Assembly (NCBI GenBank): GCA_002751075.1
Contig: NAOQ01000467.1
Coordinates: 13,423 to 59,429, forward strand
Direction of reading: 5' to 3'
Origin: Ichthyophonus hoferi
Lineage: Eukaryota > Opisthokonta > Ichthyosporea > Ichthyophonida > Ichthyophonidae
Length of the DNA: 46,007 nucleotides
The notes under the pieces were generated by a model. That model searched no databases. It was not told the origin of the DNA and saw only the letters and a program-made list of their open reading frames with translations. Below are positions 32,404 through 44,400 of the stretch, one piece after another. Position numbers and translations under genes: made by a program. The number at the start of each line of letters is the position of its first letter. Position 1 is the stretch's first letter.

Positions 32404-33253
32404 TTAGGTTCTAAATGTAGCTGGCCCAGGATGGTTTAATGTTGTCATTGCATTATAGAATAAAGTAACATAAGAAATCAGTAGGCTAACTTTTTTTCTT
32501 TGTTGGAAATCTGTCACAGAATGCCTTGTTAAGAGCCTCCTTATTGGCAAGATGTTCTGACACAATGAGTACATTGTCGACGGAACAACATAAGGTAAGG
32601 TAATGACCGCTTGCATCATAGAAAATGTGAAGGCAAGAATCCCAATCAGCTGGGTACATGTTTTGAGTATTTAGAAACTCATCTAGGGTCTGGTACCAGC
32701 ATAGGCCACTCAAATGGAGTCCATAGAGATACTTGGACAATTTACATATCCAATTTGGGTGATCGGCATCCTCCATCATAGGCAGCTGGAGTATGTAGCC
32801 AGGATGGTGTAATGGTGCGCATAAGTATTCAGAATGGTTGTCAAGTTGGGTCAGCTCATACTGATGTGCAGCAGCGGTAACAATGATAATTCAGATAGTT
32901 ACAAAACTAATGACTGGGGAAGAAGTGTTGAAGAAGTCTTTGTTCTTCACTTCCATGATCTCTTTGAGAACATAGTCTGGCTTTATTTTGAGCAATAATC
33001 CTGTCGATGTCTTTTTTCTGTGCTATACCTATAGGCTTTGAAGTATAGTAGCCTCCTTGGGGACTTGAATTTGTGGTATGAGGGTCCAGGTATGAAATTT
33101 GTTGATGGTATTAAGTTCTGTGTACATAGCGACACTCCATGCCATTTTGTCTTGGGCACACATTGCATTCTTGTAGTTCTTCAGATCAGTTAGTCCAGGT
33201 ATATTTGGAGTCGAGGCAATATTGGCAGACATGGTAGCCCATTGGCTTACCAT
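32404..33253 (-). pseudogene. Copia reverse transcriptase remnant
   Basis: Near 33029-33253 the minus strand reads AWSVAMYTELNTINKFHTW, the N-terminal copia RT block. Near 32486-32779 it reads WICKLSKYLYGLHLSGLCWY, the LxKxLYGLKQSxRxWY block, followed by the region around the catalytic motif. It is a broken fossil. Confidence 0.88.
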
Positions 33254-34210
33254 ACATGTGTGATTGCTGTATTGATGTCCAGATCATGTTGCTTATGATG
33301 CGCTAGCAATGTTTAGTACTGGAAAGACTGTTTATGTCTTCCTCAGTAAAACGACCTACACACTCTCTCTTGTTAGAAAATGATATTTGCAAAACCAGTG
33401 TAAAAAATGGAGGAGCGGAAGGTGAGAAAAAGGTTGAAATAGAGTGTGGTTCATTTGAAATAGATTCTCCAGGAAATACGTAGTCCTCATAGTCCGTAGA
33501 AGTGGGTGACGCATAGGGATGTCAGTATATGATAACGACGCCATGGGATTGGATGCAACTGTAACTGAGCCATTGGTAGGTAGGGAGGTAGAACAAACGT
33601 ATGGGAAAACATCCTAAAAAAAAGCAATTGCGATGTGTTCAAAGCTGTTGTATCTTTGATAAAAATGTGTAGAGCCTTTAGAATAGTTTGTGTGTTGGAA
33701 CCGTGTTCTGTGTGCGTGTCCAAACAGTTCTGTATATAAACAGTTTTCGTATGAACAGTTTTTGTGTCCTTTATTTTTGCATGAAACCTTGCATTTATGT
33801 TTCTTTTTCTCACAAGCCGGTTTTGATCCAAATTCGCCCTGGTAGAATATTAACCAATGGGCCTAGCTTCAAGGACCTAATTGACATTAAAACATGTGGT
33901 TTATTAAATCCAAAATAGATTAATTATTGTATTGGCTGCAAGGGTTTGTTCTAAGTTATTTTATTAGTTAATTGAATTGTCAGCATGTAGAATCAAACTC
34001 TCAACCAGCAAGATCATTGCCGAACATTCCTAATTAAACTTAACTAAAAACGGATGTCTTTTCTCTATTGTAAGAAGCAAATATAATATACAGCAAATAA
34101 AAGAATAAGCTGTAGAAGTGTAGTGAGCGAGACAGTCATGAGTATTTCGGGTACGATGTATGTAAATTTGTCAAAATTTCCAATAGGGGATGATCTAACC
34201 GTCCAATACG

Positions 34211-34965
34211 TCAGAGTATCTGAGAAGGCAACTTCATGGCTGCATATGGAAAACTCGGAAAGACGATTTGCAGGATCTGATTGATAATTGAGTTTGCAAC
34301 TAAACGTTCATAGAGAGTGGACTGGGGCATGTGTGGTATGCCACAATGTATAAGGAGAGTTTGTCCAATACTAAGGGCTGAAGTAGGTGGAAGGTTTTTT
34401 ATGTATGTAGTTGCACGTATAAAAAATTCCAAGAAGTGCTGCAGGACAGAAGCTGTGCTTATGGTGGTGTGGGCCATGTTAATATTGTGACAATTCATAT
34501 GTTCTGAGATGCCATCAGATTGTGGTGCATATAAAAAAGTGGCTTTGTGTTGAATACCCCATTCCTGAAATTGAGAAATGAAGGTGGAAGATGTGTATTC
34601 AATCTCCTGATCTGTATAAAAGGTGGAAATACAAAGGGGCACATGTCTGGCATGTGGTACTTTCACTTAAGCATGGAAATAATGTGAAGCATCACCTTTG
34701 TGCTTCATACAGAACAGTGTGGTAAAACGTGTGGAGTCTTCTATAAAATAAAAAAACAAGTGTAAACCACCAAATGAAACTGAGAGAACCTATGACATCT
34801 TTGTAGATGGTCTCTAGTGATTATGAGGCTCTTGATCGGCATAAACGAAAGGAGCTTGTAACAATTTTTATTGGCAGCACATGCATCGCATTTAGCAATT
34901 TGTTTGCCCGTTGTAATTATGCAAAGACTAAGAGCGTAATGTAGGTGCTTCGGGGAGCAGTACAT
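34211..34965 (-). pseudogene. Copia integrase remnant with zinc-binding front part
   Basis: On the minus strand, 34741-34965 keeps a CDACAANK element typical of the region before the integrase core. The part at 34211-34666 reads TFYTDQEIEYTSSTF, GIQHKATFLYAPQSDGISEH and NCHNINMAHT, the D..E catalytic-core pattern of copia integrases. It is broken in several places. Confidence 0.88.
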
Positions 34966-35350
34966 AAATCGTGAGTGCCAAGTTGTCAGTGAACATCACA
35001 GAACAATTTTGGCCCTATGAAACAGTGATTGGAAATAAATTATGTCAGATGTCTGGGATAAAGAGGGCATTGTGAAGAATTATGTCATGTGATGTTGTTG
35101 ATATGAGAGCTGAGGGTCATAATGCTGTTGTGTGTTGCAAGGGCAACAGTACCATTGGCCAGTGTAAACTCCGGGTTTGATGGACAGGAAGGATTGAAAG
35201 ACGTCGTGATGGAAACAAATATGACGGATACACTCACGGTCACAGGAAAACTTTCAATTATAAGTCTGTGGCCGTGGCGGGTGAGCCATTGGTACCGCAG
35301 GTCTGTGTTGTGGAGTTTTTGTTAGCATGATGATGCATGATGTGCTCCTT

Positions 35351-35713
35351 TCATTTATGGGCTGCCAAATTCAAATGATTGCTCCGAGTAACTACTGGAA
35401 ATTGGATATTATGAATGAATGCAGGGGCATGGACCATCTTAGTTTGGGGGCGTGAAGGAGTTGTAGTAGTGTTGTCTGAGGTAGAAGACGTAGTATTCTT
35501 CTGGCATTGAAATGTTTTTTTCATAGTTGAGACTCTCAGGATTGAGAGTGCATTTTGGTGTTGTAACTGATGTGAGAGTTGGAATAAAACTGACAAATAA
35601 ACTGCTTTTGTGATTGTTAGGGTGATCTTGAGCCATAAAAAATGGAGGTTGCGGTAAGGAGAAAAGGAACAGAAACAAACAATAATAAACACAGTTCTAA
35701 ACAAAATATGCAA
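35351..35713 (-). pseudogene. Possible upstream (gag/protease) part of the minus-strand copia fossil
   Basis: The open frames here lie directly upstream of the integrase remnant in the same direction and are the right place for gag or protease. I recognise no diagnostic motif, so this rests on position only. Confidence 0.35.
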
Positions 35714-35740
35714 TTGAAAAAGAGTAATAACTTTGAGCCC
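35640..35740. repeat. Short direct repeat, right copy, of the copia island
   Basis: It is the partner of 30225-30335, about 5.4 kb apart in direct orientation, bracketing the minus-strand pol remnants. It is therefore a candidate terminal repeat of a nested element. Confidence 0.55.
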
Positions 35741-36059
35741 AATAGTTTTGTAATTAAACTTCTTTAGTAAACAATTTGATACTAATCAGATTAAATGTTT
35801 TACTACCACATAAAATTGCTAAATTCCATTTTTTATTTTATTAACTTGAACCAAATATTAATGACACTTCAAGATATCCACATTGGCACCAACTTCCTGT
35901 ACAATTTTAAACTTTATATTGCTATTTTCAGTCTTAATAAGAAAATAATAACATATCAAAAGAATTTGGCTGTCTCAAAGGCAATTTTGCTAGGTGAACC
36001 AGGCCCACTAACATCTCAGATCTCTACAAGTCTAAACATATATTGATCATTGTATATAT

Positions 36060-36600
36060 CTCCAGGGCCAGATCAAAGTCATGGGAAACACCTTCCATTA
36101 AGAGATGGAGTACCTGTGCATTATGGCTGCTGTACAGTCAAGGAAGCAGTATTATCCATTTGTGGTAACTTACAAGGGAGCCAATGAGGTTGTCTTTAAC
36201 CTTAATAGCTTTCATTGGGCTGGAAAGGGCCATCAGATCAAATGTTATGTATTGGGCTGAGTCAGTCATGGTTACTCAACCTGTTCTATGTGGGAGTACT
36301 AGACAGGATCCTCCCCAGGCTATTTGTTAGTGCTGCAAGAAGGAAGGTTATATCTATGCGAATTATCCTGAGTTTCATAGGAATCAGGTTGACCTTCATT
36401 GGGATAATAATAGTTCTCTTTTTAACTCTAAATTTTGCCATTGGCATAGATGGGACTGGAATCATGACACCTTTAATTCTGTCATGTACCAAGGAGGGAA
36501 CCAAATTTTCCCAATCAGATCCAGGTTGCTGATCAAGAAGATGCGATTTTGGCCAGGACAGAATCAATTGATATGCATCTCATTGGTTTCCAACAGTAGC
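36060..36600 (+). pseudogene. Possible gag remnant with zinc-knuckle-like motif
   Basis: A plus-strand reading near 36330-36400 contains CCKKEGYIYANYPEFHRN, which resembles the CCHC zinc knuckle that ends copia Gag proteins, in decayed form. It runs opposite to the pol remnants, so it would belong to another element. The assignment is tentative. Confidence 0.4.
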
Positions 36601-36751
36601 CATTCAAGGCGTGGATTTCAATTACCCTAACCAATTCCTGATAATGGCATGTGTTGAATAATATCTAGCTATTGTTAATAAACGAGAAAAATAACTCTAA
36701 ATATATATGTTAAATAAAACTAATAAGTTGTACCCTTTGTAAACTAGATAG

Positions 36752-36779
36752 CAGTGGAAGCGTGCTAGACCCATGGCCC
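36752..36779 (-). promoter_or_regulatory. Second tRNA-iMet-complementary primer-binding site
   Basis: On the plus strand CAGTGGAAGCGTGCTAGACC is nearly the initiator tRNA-Met D-arm to anticodon sequence itself (CAGCGGAAGCGTGCTGGGCC). On the minus strand it is therefore its complement, placed two to three bases inside the LTR at 36782. It has the same arrangement as 28979-29006. Confidence 0.72.
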
Positions 36780-36781
36780 TG

Positions 36782-37180
36782 TGACAGATAATTTACTTAA
36801 TTGTCTGTATCTAATATACTCCAAAATCCAACACCCTTAGACTTAACTACTTACAAACATTTATAGACTATATTTAACTGAATAAAATGCCTGTCAAAAG
36901 CCAGTCTGGGCTTACCTTATATACTTTATTAAAGTTGGTATTATCTAAATAGCATCCAGTGGGATCGTTGGCTTCCATCATATAGGCTGGACATTATTTA
37001 ACTAATCTCATCACATATGTAGAACAGTTGGCATGTCACAATTCTTAGCGCCATCTAAATGAATGGTTGTTTGTGATGAAAGGGTAAAACAACTGTGGAT
37101 CTATAGGTGTACAGTCATAACCATGATATAGTATAATATATTGTGTTATTATAGAATTAAAAGTCTATTTGTAGTTCTAC
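36782..37180 (-). repeat. Copia-type LTR, right copy, reverse orientation
   Basis: It begins TGACAG on the plus strand and ends about 37180 (CTACA). Read on the minus strand it runs TGTAG...TGTCA, with the standard TG...CA ends. It aligns with 28580-28976 (inverted) and with 10924-11268 (direct). It would be the 5' LTR of a minus-strand element whose pol is at 31010-34965. Confidence 0.8.
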
Positions 37181-38430
37181 ACACGATTAATTTCAACAGA
37201 TACATAGTGTGATGATTTGGCATGGTTATATTTTATATGGATTATATTAGATCTTATCACACACAATACTGCATGTGCTCAATTGCAACGTTCCAATAAT
37301 TATAACTCCATAGTGTTTGCCATCTGTGTGTGACTGTATATTTAGACATTTATTATACAATAGTTAGTGTTTTTCAATGATAGCTACATAAAGATATACA
37401 ATATAGGCTAAATAACTATAGTTATAATTACCTAATCAATTAATTAAGTAATTGATGATATTTTTTTAATAATTTTAATTAATGAAAAAAGTGATGACTA
37501 GCTTGATAATTAGTCTACATAATACACTATACCTTGTAATATAACAGGACCAACACATGATGCCAAATATAGCCACATGTACAACATAAGCAATATAGCT
37601 ATAGTTTTATGTATCTAATTAATTAATGCTGAGCTCCAAAGCAGTCTTTATATAGAATGTTATATTTAGAAAGTAAAAAAAAGTTCCGCCTGAAAAAAAT
37701 CAGTGAGTCTTGATTCTTTAGTGATTCTGAATAAAGAATACATAGCTTTATGCTAAATTCTCTACTTTAATAATCGGCTGTCACTCAAAGCAAAACGATA
37801 TAATTACTATATACACTGAAATCGATACCTAATGCATTTGTCTACTCTATAATGTTGAGTAAGCAATGGAATGATATTACTATGTGAAAGAGTCGTTACC
37901 AGGTAATAAAGCCTGTTTTCATTGATCAGTAAACAATACTAATTAATGCTAAATATTTACTTTTATTGGAACTGAGCTTTTGTATTTTACAGATAGATCA
38001 GGTAGCAGCTGTACTATAAGATCTATTAAAAATAAAACACGTATATATCTAATTTTTTATTGAATATGCTATCTCCACCGGTAATTATAGTAACCTATGG
38101 CCATCCTTGTGTACTTTCTCTGTCCAAATGAATTTTAATCAAGACAAGATAAGACACTCTTCACGATAAACGTGAAAACCTACAATCAAAGGTAGTTATG
38201 ATATAATTAATGTGGAAAGTATTTTTGATTGCGGCTGTAAGGCATTCTTAGTGAAAAAAAAGTTTTAAACCAAATTCATAGATTCAGTGACATATAATTT
38301 GTAAAATTGGAGAATAAAACAAAGCGTAAGATGGCAAAAAAAATTTTTTGAAATTTTTACTGTTTCAAGCAGTCTTAAAGTATGATACTATGAGTCTATG
38401 GTCGGCAGGCTCTACTTTCTGTTATATTAT
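37181..38430. other. Intergenic DNA downstream of the kinase gene
   Basis: It holds repeat D copy 1 and AT-rich sequence; no gene seen. The 3' UTR of the kinase gene should lie at the right end. There is no clear AATAAA on the minus strand close to the stop. Confidence 0.4.
37600..37830. repeat. Dispersed repeat D, copy 1 (about 230 bp)
   Basis: It aligns with 40665-40900 in the same orientation. Shared blocks include TCTAATTAATTAATG, ATATTTAGAAAGT, CTTGATYCT, TGAATAAA and AATAATMRGCTG. Length and spacing are conserved almost without gaps. No coding or tRNA-like features were seen. Confidence 0.8.
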
Positions 38431-41400
38431 CTAGACACTAGACACGCACGATTTCAGTAGCAAGGGCACAGGCTTGGTGTATGATGCTTGTTGATTATGG
38501 GAAGAGCAGGTAGTCTTGGCCCCCTGGAGGACAGCATCGGTCCGTTGTTTTGAAGTGCACTTTCTTAACAGATAAAACATGGCAGTGGTATGATTGTACA
38601 CGTTGTTGTGTAGTGCATGCTCAATAGCATCACGGGAATGGCCCATGGTTTCTAGGAGGCGCATGCAGGTTTGTGTCTAGTGGGTATATTGGGGAAATAT
38701 GTTGGGTATATGAGAAAGATATAGGTAGTGGGAAGGTAAGGTGTATGCTCATACATACACATACATGTTTTCATATACCATCATGTAGTAGATGTATCAG
38801 TATTAGTATAACACTTTCCGGGCTACTACTTCTCAACCATATGTAACTTAAATTCTACCTCAGATTACTAAAATATTCCCACAGATTACTTTATTAAAAT
38901 AATGAGATAACAACAAAGCAGTATGATCAAAAATAAGCAATCAAGCTGCAGACCGCTAGGTAAAGGCTGTACGTTAGCAACGAAGTAGAGTGGAAAAGGT
39001 AGGAGTATAGTACTAACTATTAATATTAAGATTAGATGGTTTGGTGTAAGTCATAATTATAACTATTGGTTAAAATGTACAAGAAATTGATGTATATAAA
39101 CTAGCTATTTTTTAAAATTATTAATGTTTAAGTTTTTAAAATACATGATCCACTGGCTGAAAATTACAATACAGATATAAAACTAATAATTGTAACGTTT
39201 ATATATCTTAATATCATACCTAATATACTTCCTGAATCATAAAATAGCTAATTAGATTAGTATATTATCTTGTAAACAGGTAGGCATGCACTTATACCTG
39301 TGTACACACAACTTTCTACCTATATTTTAATTAGTATATTCTCCAGTACCTGCATCCAAACAGGTAAAATTGTGTAGGTGTATATCTATATTTCTGCGTT
39401 CATTTACATATGGCCTTGTTTCTAGATTAAGAACAGGAAGCTCAGCACTTACCACAGCATCATCTGATTGGTCCGAATGGAGGCTAGAGGGGAATGATTT
39501 AGCAAGGTGAGAGATAAAAGAAGCCATCCAGGGGTGCTCCAGGACAGATTCTATGGTGATCCTGTCTTCCCATTGGGGAGTCATCAGACCTAGAATTAAA
39601 TCCTGTTCAACCCCCATCCAATATGTTGGTAAACATTTACAAGGTGAAAGATAGAGAAAGATAATAAACATGCATATTATTGCTGCACTATATATACCCT
39701 GGCTTTTATACCTGTATATATGTATAGGTATTTATTGCTTAGATGTGCAGAGTATGTAAATTCATGTGTAACAGGATGTGTGCTTGTAGTTACGTAATAA
39801 TTTGTACATACTTATTTTTTTGCATCACTGTATGTGTCTGGCTTGGATACGTGTTTGTAATGATATATACTTAAATAAGAGTTAATCTTTTTTTAGATGT
39901 ATTCCTATGTATCTTGCATACTAGTATACATATTTCTACACCATACTATACCTATCACTTAATTGTTTGCCTTTTTCTCATCTAGCTAACTCCCTACGCT
40001 CTCAATATTTTCTTCCATCCACACTCACATATATTAAAGTTCATAAGTAAGAAATAATATGGTATATTAACAGAGATCTGATATTACTTTTGGTTTTTAA
40101 ATGTAATGTTTTGTTTTAAAAAAATGAATATAAAAAATAAACTGAATCATTATCTTTGGCTTAATATTTTAAATATCAGTATCAAGTACTGCAATGAAGA
40201 AATGGCCAGATGATCCTCACCCATTCAGCTTTTTCATATACAAAAGCACTATAAACACATAAAGAGATCTAGATATATTTAGATCTGAAATACTATAAAA
40301 GCCAGCACATCTTCCATTAAGAGAACAGGGAGGGAGAAAGACTGAAGGGAATAAAAATATAGGTGCTAATAGCTAATAGAATAATGACGAAATCCAGTCC
40401 TCCTACCAAACATTCGTCACTGATTCTCGGTGGAGGTTTATAACCAACCCCTGCTTTGCATTGGCTAAAAGACCCATTAAAAGGCAGCTGATTGGTTAGG
40501 CATATATGTGCTACAACTCCGACTGCCCATGCATCTACAGGGGGGCCTCGATATTTTCCTCCATATCTCGCCTGGTAAACTTCCTGCAGAGGGAACGGAT
40601 TTTAAAAGGGCTAGATTGTCAAGTATAGCAATAGCTACATATCCAACACAGGCAAAGTAACTATATTATAGCTAGAATTTTCTAATTAATTAATGTTGGG
40701 GTCTGAGCTAGTCTATATATAAAATACTATATTTAGAAAGTGTAGAAAAGGTCTGTCCGTGAAAGATTGGGGGCTCTTGATCCTGTAGTTATACTGAATA
40801 AAAGTTATACAGTTTTTATCTTAAAATTTCTGCTTCCAATAATAAGCTGCTACCCTGAGCATGAGTGAAACCATTACTATATTGGCTGAAATAGAAATAA
40901 TCCTCACACTCCCCAAGCCCATTTGCCAATATTCATACAATATAGATAGTCAGAAAGACATAAATATATGTCAATAATTATGAGATAATATAATTAGATA
41001 AATGGGAAGATATCGATATGATAACCATAATGCAAATGAATATTATTAGGATGGTGCTTATTGTATATATATAACCATACTACTAATGGACATCATTAGG
41101 ATAGTGCTTAGTACATAAACAACCATAGAACCTATATTGCTTTATTTCCATACATATATACATTGTCGCTGAGATAGCGTTCAATATGTAAGCCAGTGTC
41201 AAGATCCCTTTAAATTAATTGAGAGGTGATAGACCACAAATGTGGGTATGGATAGATGGTATACATGTAATATCTAACCAAAACACAGAAAATAAATATA
41301 TATGCCAGTAATAATAATACTACTAATAATAATATTTATAATAACAAAAGCAATATCCTTATACATACAGGGGGGGTAAAGAATTGAGATCCACACTCTT

Positions 41401-44400
41401 CTTGTATCCAAGTAGTAGTTACGTCATTTGTGATGGCTGCCAATCCAAAATCAATTAAATGTAAGGTGTTCTGACGATCTATCATAATATTGTCTAGGCT
41501 GATATCTCGATGGACCACTCCATGTTGATGGCAGTGCTGTGCAAGTATGTCTATGTTAAGTATATATATATATTAATAAGCACGAAAGTGTGCACTATTA
41601 ACATTGGGCGAATGAAAACATAGGTACGTGATTGGCAGAACAACTTTGGAAGGATGTAAATAGTAGTACGTAAAATAAAACTAACAACATCCGCAGAAAT
41701 TCCACGCAAAAAATGAGAAAAAAAGGAGAGTGGGGCAAAAGGATCTAAAAAACCTACACCTAGTAATGCCACCCGCATCTCCTAAGGAACCAATGGCAGA
41801 TATGAGACTGTAATGCAAACCAGACTGAACCAATGTGCCAACAATTATAATTTATAAATATATGATATAGTATAATATAAAAAGATGTAATATAATATAA
41901 TATATGATATAATATGATATAATGATATGCTATAACTATATCTAGGGCCTTTCTCTTTCTTGTCTTTACAATCTATGTGATTCCTTATTCATATGTAATT
42001 AACGCATCCGTCGGCCTTAGGAAGGGAAAGTGTAGTGCTTAAACTCAACCTCTTCTGATTATTTATCGATTAGCCCATTTGATTTACAGCTTACTGATTA
42101 TTATTTCCGTACTAAAACTACAATTTGGTATATATGTTGCCTCATAAACACAATATTTTCCAAAAGTCAAAAGCAATAATAAACCGATTTCATTTTATTT
42201 TAGTGCAGAGACGTTAATAATATACTTATATATATATATATATATTAACGACTATATAAATCTAAAACCAGAGATTGGAAATTGTATAGCAGTTAAAGTT
42301 GCAGTCAGGCTATATGTAGTCGGAATGGATTGGTAATTCATTTTCTCCATTCGATAAACAGAATGTAAAATAAATAAAAGCATTACACCATTAGTGTAAA
42401 GACAGGTCACATAAATATTGTAAAAATTATCATTTGCGGAACAAAGGATTTGTTAAATAAACTCTAACACATAAATATTGCATTATATTATATTATAGTA
42501 TATAAAACATTCAGGTGTCAATACGTGCTATGGTTAGTGGTGGGACTATTTGGCTTTGCGTTTTCTGCTGGCTAATTAAGTAATTTATTACTATATTATA
42601 TTAAGTATTTGCTACTTTTCATTCAATATATGAACCCACCATAAGAACCTGAATTAGCTGGTAGATGATTGGTCGCAATTGAGCCTCACTCATGGGCTCC
42701 CTCTGCAGCAGCCACCCCTCCAGTGTTAGCTCTAACCCAGTAACTACATGTTCTTTATAATATTCATCATTATCGCCCCAGGGAGTTTAAAACTTGGTTT
42801 GAGTTACTTTAATAGTAAAACAAAACATAATAAAGTTTGAAGAGAATAAATAATGCTAAAGAAAACTACACCATCTATTGCTTTGGTGTTAAAATTATTT
42901 TTTATTATTAGTAGCATTATTGTAAATAATGGTAGTGTGTGTCAGTCAGTTGTATTGCACTGTATTTTACATTTCTTTGGAGTAATGCATGCTACTTATA
43001 TTATTATTATTTATATTTGACATATTACGAGTATTACATTATATGATACCATGTATTACCTTGTGTCTATATTCAATATCTGGATCTGAGATATATTTAG
43101 TTTATAGTTATTCATTGAAGGTTGTGGTTATAGAAATTTTGCAAGAATCTACTGTTTATGTCTCTAAAGGAAAATGCCAGACATAACATTAAAGATATAG
43201 AACATGGCCACTATACTTGAAACATATTACCAGGTAAGAGGTTGAAAGCTTCACTCAATGTAGATCAAAAGTTTGAACTTCGAACTGAGTTTCAAAAGGT
43301 TTTGAATTCCTATCTATCTAATAACAATACTAAAGATTCATATAATCCCAATACCCAAATCATGATTGGATGAAAATGATCATGGATTAGCCGTCGATCA
43401 AATTATATCAACAATAGGATCAAACTAATATTAGATCAACTATGACCTTGACCAATATATTAATCTCGCCCTTATCATTCAAATCACAAGAGGTCGATTA
43501 TAAACCTAACAACTCTTGGCATCAATTAATACTAGAATCAGTTATCATAAACCAATAAGCTGATGGTAATTAATCAGCAATCAATCAGAAGAGTACTGAT
43601 GAAAACCAAACATCAATACTAATTTTATTTCCAATATTGATCAATTGAAGCATTAATAAAAATGATAAAAAACAAAAAGAAAAAGAGAGAAGGAGAGAGA
43701 GACAAAGAAGAAGATTACAACCACTTACTCGATAGAGATACTCTCTTATGGTGTAGCCCTTAATATACTCCTGCAAATAAAACAATAAAGTTTAGTAGTC
43801 ATATTGTATTGACTTTTTTTTTGTTAAATGATGCAATTAAACGCGCTTAGAAATGGACATATGTAATAAGGATGTATACATATATGATCCAGGTAGGTGA
43901 TTCTGTGCGTTTATTTAGGTTTTTATTTGTCTATACACATATATCACCCACTTACCATAACTAAAAACACACAATCATGATTCTCAAACACCTCATATAG
44001 CTTAGGAACACTTGGATGTCCATCAATTCGTTTCATCACCTCCTTTTCTCTGAGATTAAATCGCCTTATAACTGCATTTGGATGTTTGGCAATGCATTTC
44101 AAAGCTACATATTGCCCGGTAAGTTTGTGGCGGGCCTTCATAACTGAGGCCCACCTTCCACTGGAAAAGGATATAGTATGAATATGCATGTATGTGTAAA
44201 CGTAGATATATATGGGGTATATAGATGTAGATGCTTAAACTACATTTAAAACTCTACATTTGACGTCCATAGAGACTGGATACTATGCATCATTGCATAT
44301 ATATCATGAATGGTATAATATATTTCTAGATGATTATACATATTGATAGTATATATGGATATATATTCTATACTAGGCATGTATTATCAAGATTTTTATT

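Larger units (their letters stand above)
28580..37180. mobile_element. Composite Ty1/copia-type retrotransposon fossil
   Basis: This 8.6-kb island holds two LTR copies facing each other (28580-28976 forward; 36782-37180 reverse). Each adjoins a segment complementary to initiator tRNA-Met on its internal side. Between them lie minus-strand pol remnants: integrase (34211-34965), reverse transcriptase (32404-33253) and RNase H (31010-31450). There is also a plus-strand gag-like remnant (36060-36600) and a pair of about 100-bp direct repeats (30225-30335 and 35640-35740). Copia order (integrase before reverse transcriptase) is clear. The opposite orientations imply at least two elements, probably one nested in another. 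Everything is broken: coding pieces are in many frames, with at least half a dozen interruptions. It looks old. Confidence 0.85.

Noticed and set aside
43585-43728. Extension of the small kinase exon into a longer open frame
   Set aside because: The strong GTAAGT donor after TATCGA ends the exon; beyond it lies simple-sequence intron and part of repeat A.
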